Of a stretch of 64,000 bases of DNA, positions 1 through 8,188 are shown piece after piece. This stretch comes from Hyphomicrobiales bacterium (GTDB lineage Bacteria; Pseudomonadota; Alphaproteobacteria; Rhizobiales; Rhizobiaceae). A program made the translations under genes and the position numbers. Every line of letters starts with the position of its first letter. The first letter of the stretch is position 1. The stretch lies in assembly GCA_900468285.1 (NCBI GenBank), contig UBTF01000006.1, positions 124,001 to 188,000 of the forward strand. The letters run 5' to 3'. The notes under the pieces are model-generated. The model was not told the origin of the DNA. It worked only from the letters and a program-made list of their open reading frames with translations, and searched no databases.

Positions 1-35
1 AGGGCGCGGTATCAGCGGCGCAACCGCTAGGGTAG

Positions 36-554
36 CTACAGCATGTATCCCAAAAATAAGCCGTAGAAGATGCCATGAAAGAGCGCTCGGCTAATTTTTC
101 CGCTAGGGACGCCGTCTATTGACCTGAACTCTCGATATAATTCTGCGGCTTTGATCATGCCAAAGATGATCGCCACCGCCACGATGACCCAGATACCGGT
201 CAGAAAAAGCATACCGATAATTGAAGCGATGGCGACAAGCACCGCAAAACCAGTTTCGGCACGCTGATATTCCTCATCTGTCCGGTCACCTCTGAAACGC
301 CGCTCTATAGACCTACGGAAATTCTGGATTCCTGTTCCAGTTTGCGGCGGAGTCGATGGCGTGCGAAATTTGCTGACCAGAAATTCACTCATCAACCCCA
401 CGACAAAAGCCGCACTGAGGCACGCGGTTACAAGAAACCAAAGATGGCCATATGCCGCGAGAGATAAATCGGTTTGATTGATTAAAGCAAATCCCAAGAC
501 AAAGCCCACCGCGGCGAAGGCGATTGCGCTTGATGTGACCACGATGTCTTTCAT
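36..554 (-). CDS. Small polytopic membrane protein of unknown function
   Basis: I do not recognise a family. The product, about 172 residues from the ATG at 554, has two hydrophobic segments near the N terminus. A basic, polar cytoplasmic-looking stretch (TPPQTGTGIQ...RRSIERRFRGD) follows, then one long or two short hydrophobic segments and a final one at the C terminus, so about four helices. A TTG at 608 would add 18 residues, but neither start has a convincing ribosome-binding site. The gene lies tail-out at the window edge and 97 bases past the stop of the NicO-type transporter, in the same direction. Absence of frameshifts and the clear helix pattern argue for a real gene. Function open. 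Confidence 0.55.
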   Translation of the reverse strand: MKDIVVTSSAIAFAAVGFVLGFALINQTDLSLAAYGHLWFLVTACLSAAFVVGLMSEFLVSKFRTPSTPPQTGTGIQNFRRSIERRFRGDRTDEEYQRAETGFAVLVAIASIIGMLFLTGIWVIVAVAIIFGMIKAAELYREFRSIDGVPSGKISRALFHGIFYGLFLGYML

Positions 555-650
555 CAATCGACTGCTGAGCAAAGGCAATCCTACTTTCGCTTCATCGGCA
601 GAGCGCAACCTAACGCTCGACAGGTAAAATGGCAGCGTGAAATCGTAGCT

Positions 651-1769
651 TCACGCCTGTAGCGCGGCCCCCAGCAAGCCAAGTCCCATCAACAGCACGA
701 AGACGGCGCCGGCGATTTCGATGGCGTGGGTGATGCCTGCGGCTTTGCGGCTGCCGGAACCGGCAAGGCGGATTGCGACATCCTTTGCCTTGACTGCGAT
801 GATGGCAAGCAGCGACACGGTGATGGCGGTGCCGATGGACATGGCCAGCACCGACAGGACGCCGCCCATCAGCAGACCGTTCAACATCGAAAAGCTCATG
901 ACGATGATGGCGCCGGAGCAGGGGCGAAGGCCGACTGCGACGATGGCCGACCATGCTTCCGGCAGGCTGAAATCACGCGACTGCAACAGCGACGGGTCCG
1001 GCGCATGGGCCTTGCCGCAGGCGTCGCAGATATCGCCGGTTCCGCTTAGGGCATGATCGGCAAAGACGGGCTGGCCCTGAAAGCGCAGACCGCTTCCCAT
1101 TCCGGTTTTGAGCGGGCCGGTTTTAAGCGGGCCTGTCTTGAGCGTTTCTGATGTGAACTGGTCTTTCGCTGGCGTTGCGGGACCGGAGGGAACGGCTGCT
1201 TCGAAGGCCAGTGCGGGGGAGGGACGGGCGGTAGCCATCAGGCTGCGGATCTTGCGAAACAGCAGCCATGCGCCAAACAGCGCCACCATGGCAAAACTCG
1301 CGATTTCCATGGCCTGCGTGGCCCTGGTCATGGTGATGGAGGTGCCGCGCAGCACGAGATAGGCCGCACCGACAAGGGCGATGGCGACCGCGCCCTGCAG
1401 CAGGGCGGAAACGAAGGAGATGATGATGCCGCGTCTCAGCTGCGTTTCATTGGCAATCATATAGGAAGAGATGACGGCCTTGCCGTGGCCGGGGCCTGCG
1501 GCATGAAAGACGCCATAGGCAAAGGACAGGGCGATCAGTGACGTCAGCGCCCAGGGGTCCTGACGCATCGCCCGCAAGGCGCCGGTCAGCGCGCGGTAGA
1601 ATGTCTGCTGGTGGACGTTGATCCACTGGAACAGCGGCGCAAGGGGACCGCCGACGGAAATCGAAGGTTCCGCCGAGCCTATTCCCAGCGGCGACTGGGC
1701 ATGGGCAAATGTGGCGGCGGTGAGGACTACTCCCAGCGTGATGAAAGCGCGGCCAGGCGTTTTCAGCAT
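651..1769 (-). CDS. NicO/RcnA-type nickel-cobalt transporter
   Basis: Inner-membrane protein of the NicO superfamily, which moves Ni2+ or Co2+; direction is not settled by sequence. An N-terminal signal-like helix is followed by the family motif HAAGPGHGKAVISSY (about residues 89-103) in the second helix, and a C-terminal helix cluster contains GLRPCSGAI. The central hydrophilic loop carries two CxxC-type cysteines (CDAC), a few histidines and a short LKTGP tandem repeat. The start at 1769 overlaps the DUF1007 stop by 7 bases (ATGCTGA), which implies translational coupling. Pairing of a NicO permease with a DUF1007 periplasmic protein is common in alphaproteobacteria. No cobalamin riboswitch is visible upstream of the pair, so metal regulation is not shown. 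Confidence 0.88.
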   Translation of the reverse strand: MLKTPGRAFITLGVVLTAATFAHAQSPLGIGSAEPSISVGGPLAPLFQWINVHQQTFYRALTGALRAMRQDPWALTSLIALSFAYGVFHAAGPGHGKAVISSYMIANETQLRRGIIISFVSALLQGAVAIALVGAAYLVLRGTSITMTRATQAMEIASFAMVALFGAWLLFRKIRSLMATARPSPALAFEAAVPSGPATPAKDQFTSETLKTGPLKTGPLKTGMGSGLRFQGQPVFADHALSGTGDICDACGKAHAPDPSLLQSRDFSLPEAWSAIVAVGLRPCSGAIIVMSFSMLNGLLMGGVLSVLAMSIGTAITVSLLAIIAVKAKDVAIRLAGSGSRKAAGITHAIEIAGAVFVLLMGLGLLGAALQA

Positions 1770-2410
1770 GTCAGCTCCATGCGGGTGGCAAACAGTTTGG
1801 TCATGTCGGTGCCGGTGGGATCGTTGAAGAAGGCGTCGGTGAGGTTGCTCTGGTTCTGGGCGATGATCTCATCCGGATCGGGGCGCACGACCTTGTGCTT
1901 GCAGGCGGCAAGATGCGTGCCCTTGATGACGATGTCGCTGTCCTTGGCGAAATCGATGGCCGTATAGAGCGTCGGGTCCCATGCGCCGAAGGTCAGCGTA
2001 CCCTTTGCCAAAAGCGGGGCTTTCGGCTTGACGGAGAAGAACATCAGAACCTGATTGTCCTTGTAGTCCACGTGGATGGCATCCGGCTTGCCGAAATCCA
2101 CCTGTTTTCCGTTCTGCGTGATGAATGTGTAATAGGAAAATTCCGCCAGCGATTCGTGCACGGTCGCACCGATCTCCGCGAGTTCCTCCTTGTCGAGCTT
2201 GGCATCGCTGTTCTTGTCATAGTCCAGAACCACGCTTGCGGAAAACATCTCGTCGAAGCGCCAGATGTTGCGCACTTCCTGCACATTGCCATCGGCACCT
2301 TCGATGATTTCCATGCGGGCTTCGGCAAAAATATGCGGATGCGCCATGGCGGCGATGGGCGCAAGGCAGGCGGACAGGCATACAGCCAAAGGTAAAATCG
2401 CGGTTTTCAT
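1763..2410 (-). CDS. DUF1007 periplasmic partner of NicO transporter, with EF-hand-like loop
   Basis: A 215-residue exported protein: signal peptide ending around AMA-HPHIF, so the mature N terminus starts with an HPH motif that could bind metal. DUF1007 proteins usually sit beside NicO or zinc/nickel permeases and are thought to be periplasmic metal-handling subunits; function is inferred. Residues 65-76 (DKNSDAKLDKEE) fit a canonical EF-hand calcium loop, with acidic or Asn/Asp ligands at positions 1, 3, 5, 9 and 12. It is the first gene of a two-gene unit with the NicO transporter. The gap to the LysR stop upstream is only 88 bases and contains an imperfect hairpin around 2464-2482 that may end lysR transcription. 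Confidence 0.82.
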   Translation of the reverse strand: MKTAILPLAVCLSACLAPIAAMAHPHIFAEARMEIIEGADGNVQEVRNIWRFDEMFSASVVLDYDKNSDAKLDKEELAEIGATVHESLAEFSYYTFITQNGKQVDFGKPDAIHVDYKDNQVLMFFSVKPKAPLLAKGTLTFGAWDPTLYTAIDFAKDSDIVIKGTHLAACKHKVVRPDPDEIIAQNQSNLTDAFFNDPTGTDMTKLFATRMELTC

Positions 2411-2498
2411 GGATGCTGACTGTCTCGATTATCGAATCTGTTGGCGGATAGTAGCGTCAAATGGGACCGAATTTCGGCCCCGCTTTTCTGGCTGCGGA

Positions 2499-3392
2499 TC
2501 AACCCTGCTTTTTGAACCAGTTGGAAAGATAGTCCACGAAGCTGCGGACCTTGGCGGGAAGATAGCGCCGATGCGGATAGACGGCATAGATGCCGCGATC
2601 TCGCGAGATGTAGTCATCGAACAGCGTTACGAGTTCGCCGGAGTGAATATGCGGTTTTGCAATGAAGTCCGGGACGATGGCGACGCCGAGGCCGGAGCGG
2701 GCCGCACGCAGCGTTGCCTGCGGGCTGTTGACTTCGATCGGCCCGGTGATGGCCACCGAGTTGGTGCCGCCCCCGGGTTCGAAATAACGGATGTGATTGT
2801 GGAAGCGGGAATTGGTATCGACAATGCAGGGCACTTTCGCCAGATCCTGCGGCGAGTTGAGCGGCCCATATTGTTCGACAAAAGCGGGCGTGGCGACGGC
2901 ATGGACGCGGAAATCGGCAAGCTTCCTTGCAATCATGCCGGAATCCTCGAGCTTGGTGATGCGGATCGCCATGTCGAAATTTTCCTCGATCAGGTCCACG
3001 AACCTGTCTTCGGCAACGATTTCCAGCGAAAGCTCGGGGTTCTCCTTAGCAAAATCGATCAGGCTCTGGCCAACATCCGCATCGATGAAAGTGCGCGGTA
3101 CGGAAAGCCGCAGCTTGCCTTTTAAATCGGCATTGTTCTCGCGCACCAGGTCCGCAAGATTGTCGATTTCCTTGAGGATGTCGGACGCGGTGCGGTAATA
3201 GGTATGGCCCGCTTCCGTCATGGAAAATTGCCGTGTCGTGCGGTTGAGGAGAAGCGCACCGAGATCGTCTTCCAGCTCGCGCACATATTTGGACAGAAGC
3301 GCCTTGGAACGACCTGTCTTGCGGGCGGCCGCGGAAAATCCCTCCGCTTCGACAACATCGATAAAGGCTCTGATGCGGGTGAGAGTGTCCAT
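2499..3392 (-). CDS. LysR-family transcriptional regulator
   Basis: Predicted DNA-binding regulator of 297 residues. The N-terminal winged helix-turn-helix reads MDTLTRIRAFIDVVEAEGFS...ALLSKYVRELEDDLG, typical of the LysR subfamily that begins with 'MDxLxxIRaFvxVve'; the rest is a type 2 periplasmic-binding-like effector domain. I chose the ATG at 3392 because GGAG stands 9 bases before it and the family begins there; an upstream start at 3416 lacks support. A perfect 9-bp inverted repeat lies 27 bases upstream (3419-3444) and is a likely autoregulatory site. The gene diverges from the ornithine decarboxylase leader. Target genes are not shown by sequence. Confidence 0.9.
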   Translation of the reverse strand: MDTLTRIRAFIDVVEAEGFSAAARKTGRSKALLSKYVRELEDDLGALLLNRTTRQFSMTEAGHTYYRTASDILKEIDNLADLVRENNADLKGKLRLSVPRTFIDADVGQSLIDFAKENPELSLEIVAEDRFVDLIEENFDMAIRITKLEDSGMIARKLADFRVHAVATPAFVEQYGPLNSPQDLAKVPCIVDTNSRFHNHIRYFEPGGGTNSVAITGPIEVNSPQATLRAARSGLGVAIVPDFIAKPHIHSGELVTLFDDYISRDRGIYAVYPHRRYLPAKVRSFVDYLSNWFKKQG

Positions 3393-3418
3393 CGAAGTCT
3401 CCAGTTTGTTCCGCATAA

Positions 3419-3444
3419 TTGAACGCTCATGCCCCAGCGTTCAA
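3419..3444. promoter_or_regulatory. Inverted repeat upstream of lysR, candidate operator
   Basis: Perfect 9-bp arms TTGAACGCT and AGCGTTCAA separated by 8 bases (CATGCCCC). It lies between the LysR start and the divergent decarboxylase leader. LysR regulators commonly bind dyads containing T-N11-A just upstream of their own gene, so this is a natural candidate; binding is inferred. Confidence 0.55.
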
Positions 3445-3492
3445 GAATAAAATGGTGTGCCGAAAAAATCCGCAAAATGGTGAAAAATTCCC

Positions 3493-3932
3493 TTGATTAT
3501 GACTGCGAATATTCTTATCTCCCGGTTGCCCAAAGTCGCACGTGCCCATGTGTGTCCGCCGACCCTCGATGTGGTGAGGAAATCGGTAAGGTACCTGGAA
3601 TTAACCCCTCCAGTCGCTATTCCGGCCAACCGGAAAATGCGAGGACATACGAAGCAACGACGGTGCGGGCCTTTCTGGTTCTCTGCCGGCTTTCCATCAG
3701 CCGGGGTACTGAAGAGGCACACCATCATTGCCGTAAGTGCGGTTGGGAACTTTCCCTCCAATCCCATGGCAGACAAAGCCGAATAATGCTCTGGCAGGGC
3801 GTTGTTCATATTTGCGCCTTGAGCGTATGCGAATGATTCTGCGCCTCCACCGGCTGAATCGTGCCGCATATCTTGAGCGCCCTTTGTCCTCCGGAATTTT
3901 TCCGGGGTCGGAACATTCGAGGGAATATAACG
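3493..3932 (+). promoter_or_regulatory. Long structured leader before ornithine decarboxylase (candidate speF element)
   Basis: There is no credible gene in the roughly 410 bases before the decarboxylase. A possible promoter is TTGATT (3493-3498), 16 bases, TTATCT (3515-3520). The leader then holds several hairpins: CCGGC/GCCGG at 3686-3704, and CCGGA-ATTTT-TCCGG at 3891-3905, the latter 28 bases before the start codon and able to influence ribosome access. In alphaproteobacteria the conserved speF RNA element (Rfam) precedes this enzyme's gene, and position and length match that; I cannot run a covariance search, so the assignment is by context. Confidence 0.55.
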
Positions 3933-5066
3933 ATGACGACTGCACGCATCCTCGACTTCATCAAGACCCGCCGTCCAGAAGGTCCCTGCCTTGTGGTTGA
4001 CCTCGACGTCGTGCGCGATAACTTCGACGCGTTCCGGCACGCTTTGCCAAACAGTGCGATTTATTATGCCGTCAAGGCAAATCCTGCTCCTGAAATCCTC
4101 AAGCTTCTGGCTTCGATGGGTTCCAACTTCGACTGCGCCTCCGTGGCCGAAATCCAGATGGCGCTTGATGCAGGCGCAACCTCTGACCGTATTTCCTACG
4201 GCAACACGATCAAGAAGGAACGCGATGTTGCGCGCGCCCATGCGCTCGGCATCGATCTCTTCGCCGTCGACAGCCATGAGGAAGTGGAAAAGGTTGCCCG
4301 TGCAGCTCCTGGCGCTCGTGTATTCTGCCGCGTTCTGACCGATGGTGAAGGCGCCGAATGGCCGCTGTCGCGCAAGTTCGGCTGCGTGCCGCAGATGGCT
4401 GTCGATGTTCTCGTCTATGCCCATCAGCTGGGTCTGGAATCCTATGGCGTTTCCTTCCATGTCGGTTCGCAGATGATGAATCTGGATGCATGGGATGCAG
4501 CACTTGGCGATGCAAAGCGGGTCTTCGCTTCGCTTGCCAAGCAGGGCATCCACCTGCAGATGGTCAATATGGGCGGTGGTTTCCCGACGAAGTACCTGCG
4601 CGACGTGCCTGCTGCCGAAGAATATGGCCATGCCATCGACACAGCGCTTCGCAAGCACTTCGGCAACCAGATTCCGAAGACCATCATCGAGCCGGGTCGC
4701 GGCATGGTCGGCAATGCCGGCGTCATCAAGGCGGAAGTCGTTCTTGTCTCGCGCAAGTCCGACAACGACAATCACCGCTGGGTGTTCCTCGACATCGGCA
4801 AGTTCGGCGGTCTGGCCGAAACCATGGACGAAGCCATTCGTTACCCGATCCGCACCGAGCGTGACGGCGACGAGATGGAAGCTTGCGTTCTGGCCGGTCC
4901 GACCTGCGACAGCGCCGATGTGCTCTATGAGAAGAATATGTATCCGCTTCCGGTCTCGCTGACCATTGGCGATGAAGTTCTGATCGAAGGCACGGGCGCC
5001 TATACGACGACCTATTCGGCGGTCGCTTTCAACGGTTTCGAGCCGCTGAAGTCCTATGTGATCTGA
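3933..5066 (+). CDS. odc: Ornithine (lysine/ornithine) decarboxylase, fold type III
   Basis: PLP enzyme that decarboxylates ornithine to putrescine (possibly also lysine to cadaverine), first step of polyamine synthesis; cytosolic. The 377-residue length is normal for the alphaproteobacterial family. Lys48 in YYAVKANP is the PLP lysine; EPGRGMVGNAG binds the phosphate; GPTCDSAD contains the active-site Cys325 and Asp326. The barrel domain is followed by the C-terminal beta domain ending FEPLKSYVI. I chose ATG 3933, with GAGGGA 9 bases upstream; a longer frame from 3861 lies within the leader. A GNAT enzyme follows on the same strand after about 195 bases. The E. coli speF product is an unrelated fold, so that name would mislead. 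Confidence 0.93.
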   Translation: MTTARILDFIKTRRPEGPCLVVDLDVVRDNFDAFRHALPNSAIYYAVKANPAPEILKLLASMGSNFDCASVAEIQMALDAGATSDRISYGNTIKKERDVARAHALGIDLFAVDSHEEVEKVARAAPGARVFCRVLTDGEGAEWPLSRKFGCVPQMAVDVLVYAHQLGLESYGVSFHVGSQMMNLDAWDAALGDAKRVFASLAKQGIHLQMVNMGGGFPTKYLRDVPAAEEYGHAIDTALRKHFGNQIPKTIIEPGRGMVGNAGVIKAEVVLVSRKSDNDNHRWVFLDIGKFGGLAETMDEAIRYPIRTERDGDEMEACVLAGPTCDSADVLYEKNMYPLPVSLTIGDEVLIEGTGAYTTTYSAVAFNGFEPLKSYVI

Positions 5067-5263
5067 AAAAATCGCCGCTTGTCTGGGGGCAGGCGGCGTT
5101 GTGACGGATCCTCCCGTTCCGGCTTTTGCAGAAGCGCCAAGGCGCAACCCTGCTTGCCACAGCCTCTGCCCAGCCGAGGAAAAGGCGTTGCAGCAGGCCG
5201 GAACGGTTCACATTATCATTCAGGTGCCGCTATCCGTGGGCGGCTTGGTGACGGGAGGCCGTG

Positions 5264-5830
5264 ATGGCCGCTGTTCTCAACTCTGTACGTGCATTCTTTA
5301 CGCCGCAGACATTTCATATCGACGTGCAAACACCGGCCGACGTTGTTGCCCGCGAGACCTTGCTCGACCGCGTCATGGGTCCGGGCCGTCGCCGCAAATC
5401 CTCTGAAAAGCTGCGTGCCGGACGGGTGCCAGCCGAAGGCTTGGCGCTGGTTGCGCGCGACGAGGACGGCCATGTCATCGGCACGGTACGCCTGTGGAAT
5501 GTTCAGGCCGGCGTCACGCGCGAAGGGCGCGGCGTCGAAGCTCTGCTGCTTGGACCGCTGGCGGTTGATTGCGCCCATGAAGGCAAGGGCATTGGCTCGG
5601 CGCTGATGCGCGCGGCGATCACTGAGGCAGCGCAGCGCGGCCACGGTGCCGTTCTTCTGGTGGGCGATGCGCCCTATTATGAGCGTTTCGGTTTTCAGGC
5701 CGACCTTACGCAGCATCTGGTCATGCCAGGACCGTTCGAGCGCGGCCGCTTTCTGGCGCTGGAGCTGAAAAAAGGCTGGCTGGAAGGTGCGGCAGGAATG
5801 CTGGTCGCCACTGGGCGCAAGTTTTCCTGA
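5264..5830 (+). CDS. GNAT-family N-acetyltransferase
   Basis: Predicted acetyl-CoA-dependent N-acetyltransferase of about 188 residues, YhbS-like. The central acetyl-CoA site is visible as LGPLAVDCAHEGKGIGSALM (an R/Q-x-x-G-x-G/A motif variant, EGKGIG), followed by the family's YYERFGFQ strand, where a tyrosine often acts as the general acid. GGGAGG ends 6 bases before ATG 5264, which decides the start against the GTG at 5261. It follows ornithine decarboxylase, so a polyamine or amino-acid substrate is tempting, but nothing in the sequence proves it. A strong terminator follows at 5887. Confidence 0.85.
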   Translation: MAAVLNSVRAFFTPQTFHIDVQTPADVVARETLLDRVMGPGRRRKSSEKLRAGRVPAEGLALVARDEDGHVIGTVRLWNVQAGVTREGRGVEALLLGPLAVDCAHEGKGIGSALMRAAITEAAQRGHGAVLLVGDAPYYERFGFQADLTQHLVMPGPFERGRFLALELKKGWLEGAAGMLVATGRKFS

Positions 5831-5886
5831 GTGCATCATGCGGTGGTGAGCAACCGCCAGAAAATCCGACGCTCTTGTTGGTAGCG

Positions 5887-5912
5887 AGGCGGGCCAATCG
5901 GCCCGCCTTTTT
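5887..5912 (+). terminator. Rho-independent terminator after the GNAT gene
   Basis: Perfect 9-bp stem AGGCGGGCC / GGCCCGCCT with an AATC loop, followed by TTTT. Only the plus strand has the T-run, so it ends the decarboxylase-GNAT side rather than the convergent chemoreceptor gene. Confidence 0.85.
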
Positions 5913-5938
5913 GCGTCTGGTCAGGTCGAAATCGCCGC

Positions 5939-7750
5939 TCAGGCGGCGCGGCGAGACGCGCTTTGCGATGGTTCTACCCTGAAACGCCCGATCATGTTGG
6001 AGAGGCTTGCGGTGGCATTGGCTATCGATTGGCTGACGGCGTTGGTTTCCTCAACCATGGCCGCGTTCTGCTGGGTCATCTGGTCGAGCGAATTGACGCT
6101 GGCGCTGATTTCCTGAAGTCCGACCGACTGTTCGCGCGCCGCGGTGGTGATGCTGTCGATGTTGACATCGATTCGCGAAACGAAATCGCCGATCTTGTTG
6201 AGCACGGTGCCAGCTGACTGGACAAGCTGCACGCCGCTTTCCACCTCTTCATTCGACTTGCCGATCAGATCCCGGATTTCACGCGATGCCTTTGCAGAGC
6301 GCTGGGCAAGTTCGCGGACCTCCTGGGCAACCACGGCAAATCCCTTGCCCGCTTCCCCCGCACGGGCCGCTTCCACGCCGGCATTCAGCGCCAACAGGTT
6401 CGTCTGGAAGGCAATTTCATCGATGACACCGATGATCGACCTGATTTCTCCAGCGGCAGTCTCAATGCGGTGCATTGCAGAAACCGCTTCGTCAACCACG
6501 CCTGAGGACTGGGCTGCCGAACGGCTGGCTTCCTTGATGAGATCGCGGGTCTCGTTTACCCGTGCCTCGGATGTCTTGACGGTGGATGAGACCTGTTCCA
6601 GAGCGGCGGCCGTCTCCTCAAGGGCCGCGGCCTGCCTTTCGGTGCGACGCGACAGATCATCGGCGGAACTGTGCATTTCGTGGCCCTGATCGCGCAGGCT
6701 GTCGGCTTCCTTGAGGATTTGCCCCATTGTTCCCTGAAGGGAGCGGACGGAAGCATTGAAATTTAGCCGCAGGGTTTCGAATTTCTGATCGAAGGCGCGC
6801 TCAAGCGTGGTGCTCAGATCGCCCCTGGAGAGATTCTCCAGGCCATATCCCAGCTCCTCAATGGCGAAGCGCAGCGCCTCCGCTTCGGCAAGACGCTCCC
6901 TCTCACGTCTCTCGCGATCTGCATTGGCGGAATGTCGGGATTGCTCCGCTTCGCTCTCCAGCTGAAGTTTGGCCAGTCCGGCATCTCTGAAAATCGCCAG
7001 CGCACGCGCCATTGCGCCGATTTCGTCGTGGCGGCCTAGATGCGGCGGTGCGTCCTGGAGGTTGCCCCCGGCCATGCTGGTCATGCTGCCGGTTATGTGC
7101 CGGATGGGCGCAATGGCGCGGCGGCGCAGAAAGATGGTCGAGCAGATGCTGAGCGCGACAAGCAGGCCACCAAGCATATAGGTGGTATGCTCGAGAAGAC
7201 TTGTCTGTTCGGCCGCGTAAAGTTCCTTTTCCTTGCCGTACAGTGTCGCCATTTCTACAAGCTGGTTGACGGCAGTCTCGTGGTCGTGGAACGTCAGGCT
7301 CAGCTTGTCGAGTTCGCCGGTTATCTTTGCCCTGTCCAGCGACGCGAGGGCAGGCAGCGTGGCGGAATCAAGTATCGCCCAGAACGCATCTCCCTTGGCA
7401 AGCACATCGTTCTCGATCTTCTTTTTCAAGCTGTCGGGAAGAGTGCTCGTCTTCCAGTACTGGCGTCTGTCGTCATATTGGGTTTTCAGAAGGCGAACAC
7501 GCTCGATATTCTTGGAAAGTACGTCAGGGTGAAGCGCACCTTCGTTAATCAGCGCGTAGGCCTCGATCAGATAGAGCGGCGGCGGCAGAATATCTGCGAC
7601 GAGATCCTTTCCGTCGACGATTTCTTTGTAGATGGCTCCATTGACCTTCAGCCTGTCGAGTGCGTAGGCGCTGGTCAGAAGCGTGAGAATGATGCCACCC
7701 GCGAGTGCGACGCCAATTGCCGTAAATATTGCTGAAATCGAAAGTTTCAT
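5939..7750 (-). CDS. Methyl-accepting chemotaxis protein
   Basis: Transmembrane chemoreceptor of about 603 residues. An N-terminal membrane helix (MKLSISAIFTAIGVALAGGI) and a second near residues 190-207 flank a periplasmic sensor of about 150 residues without an obvious named domain. A HAMP domain follows (RRRAIAPIRHITGSM...), then a long coiled-coil signalling domain with the conserved tip IAFQTNLLALNAGVEAARAG and the flanking GKGFAVVAQEVRELAQRS. The C terminus (SQSASRRAA) lacks an NWE(T/S)F-type CheR/CheB docking pentapeptide, so it probably relies on other receptors for efficient adaptation. I prefer ATG 7750; an upstream start at 7822 adds 24 residues unlike the family. It is a lone gene; ligand unknown. 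Confidence 0.92.
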   Translation of the reverse strand: MKLSISAIFTAIGVALAGGIILTLLTSAYALDRLKVNGAIYKEIVDGKDLVADILPPPLYLIEAYALINEGALHPDVLSKNIERVRLLKTQYDDRRQYWKTSTLPDSLKKKIENDVLAKGDAFWAILDSATLPALASLDRAKITGELDKLSLTFHDHETAVNQLVEMATLYGKEKELYAAEQTSLLEHTTYMLGGLLVALSICSTIFLRRRAIAPIRHITGSMTSMAGGNLQDAPPHLGRHDEIGAMARALAIFRDAGLAKLQLESEAEQSRHSANADRERRERERLAEAEALRFAIEELGYGLENLSRGDLSTTLERAFDQKFETLRLNFNASVRSLQGTMGQILKEADSLRDQGHEMHSSADDLSRRTERQAAALEETAAALEQVSSTVKTSEARVNETRDLIKEASRSAAQSSGVVDEAVSAMHRIETAAGEIRSIIGVIDEIAFQTNLLALNAGVEAARAGEAGKGFAVVAQEVRELAQRSAKASREIRDLIGKSNEEVESGVQLVQSAGTVLNKIGDFVSRIDVNIDSITTAAREQSVGLQEISASVNSLDQMTQQNAAMVEETNAVSQSIANATASLSNMIGRFRVEPSQSASRRAA

Positions 7751-8188
7751 GAACAGAAGTCCGAAGGTCGTAGCGGAGGGCGATGATCGGGACTGCCTGG
7801 GTCGATGGGCGCGATCAATCACGTATTTGTTGCAGCTACGTAACCTGGTATGCAGTACGTCGTTCTTGCATCAGCGTGTCAAAACTGCGGCCATGATCTG
7901 AGGGCAGGTATAATTCTGCACTATTACTTCAATATATTGATTTTCCATTAATGTTAATTTTATGCTAAAATCATTCATATTCTCTAATATGCTAATGTAT
8001 TAGATTCCAATAATTCTGGATATTGTTTTAATTTGTTCAGGAGTTGATCTAAGGCAAATACCTGCTCTCCAGCTTGTGATTACTGACGAAACAGATGTGC
8101 TCCGTGTCTGCCATGGAAGTCCGCGAGGCTGAAGAATGCCAGCCGGATCTGGGTGGAGCACATCTTTCGACAGATCAAGGAGAGAGAC
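7751..8188. other. Intergenic region, AT-rich core and ompW leader inverted repeat
   Basis: A 438-base spacer between divergent genes. Bases about 7910-8050 are clearly AT-rich compared with the surroundings and probably hold promoters for both sides. Nearer ompW, AGATGTGCTCC (8093-8103) pairs with GGAGCACATCT (8155-8165), an 11-bp inverted repeat around 51 bases. In RNA it would form a long stem-loop ending some 14 bases before the ribosome-binding site. No gene seen. Confidence 0.5.

Noticed and set aside
3441..5147. A 568-codon open frame on the minus strand across the decarboxylase
   Set aside because: It is antisense to an intact, well-conserved decarboxylase gene and its product is like no family; it reflects high GC in third positions.
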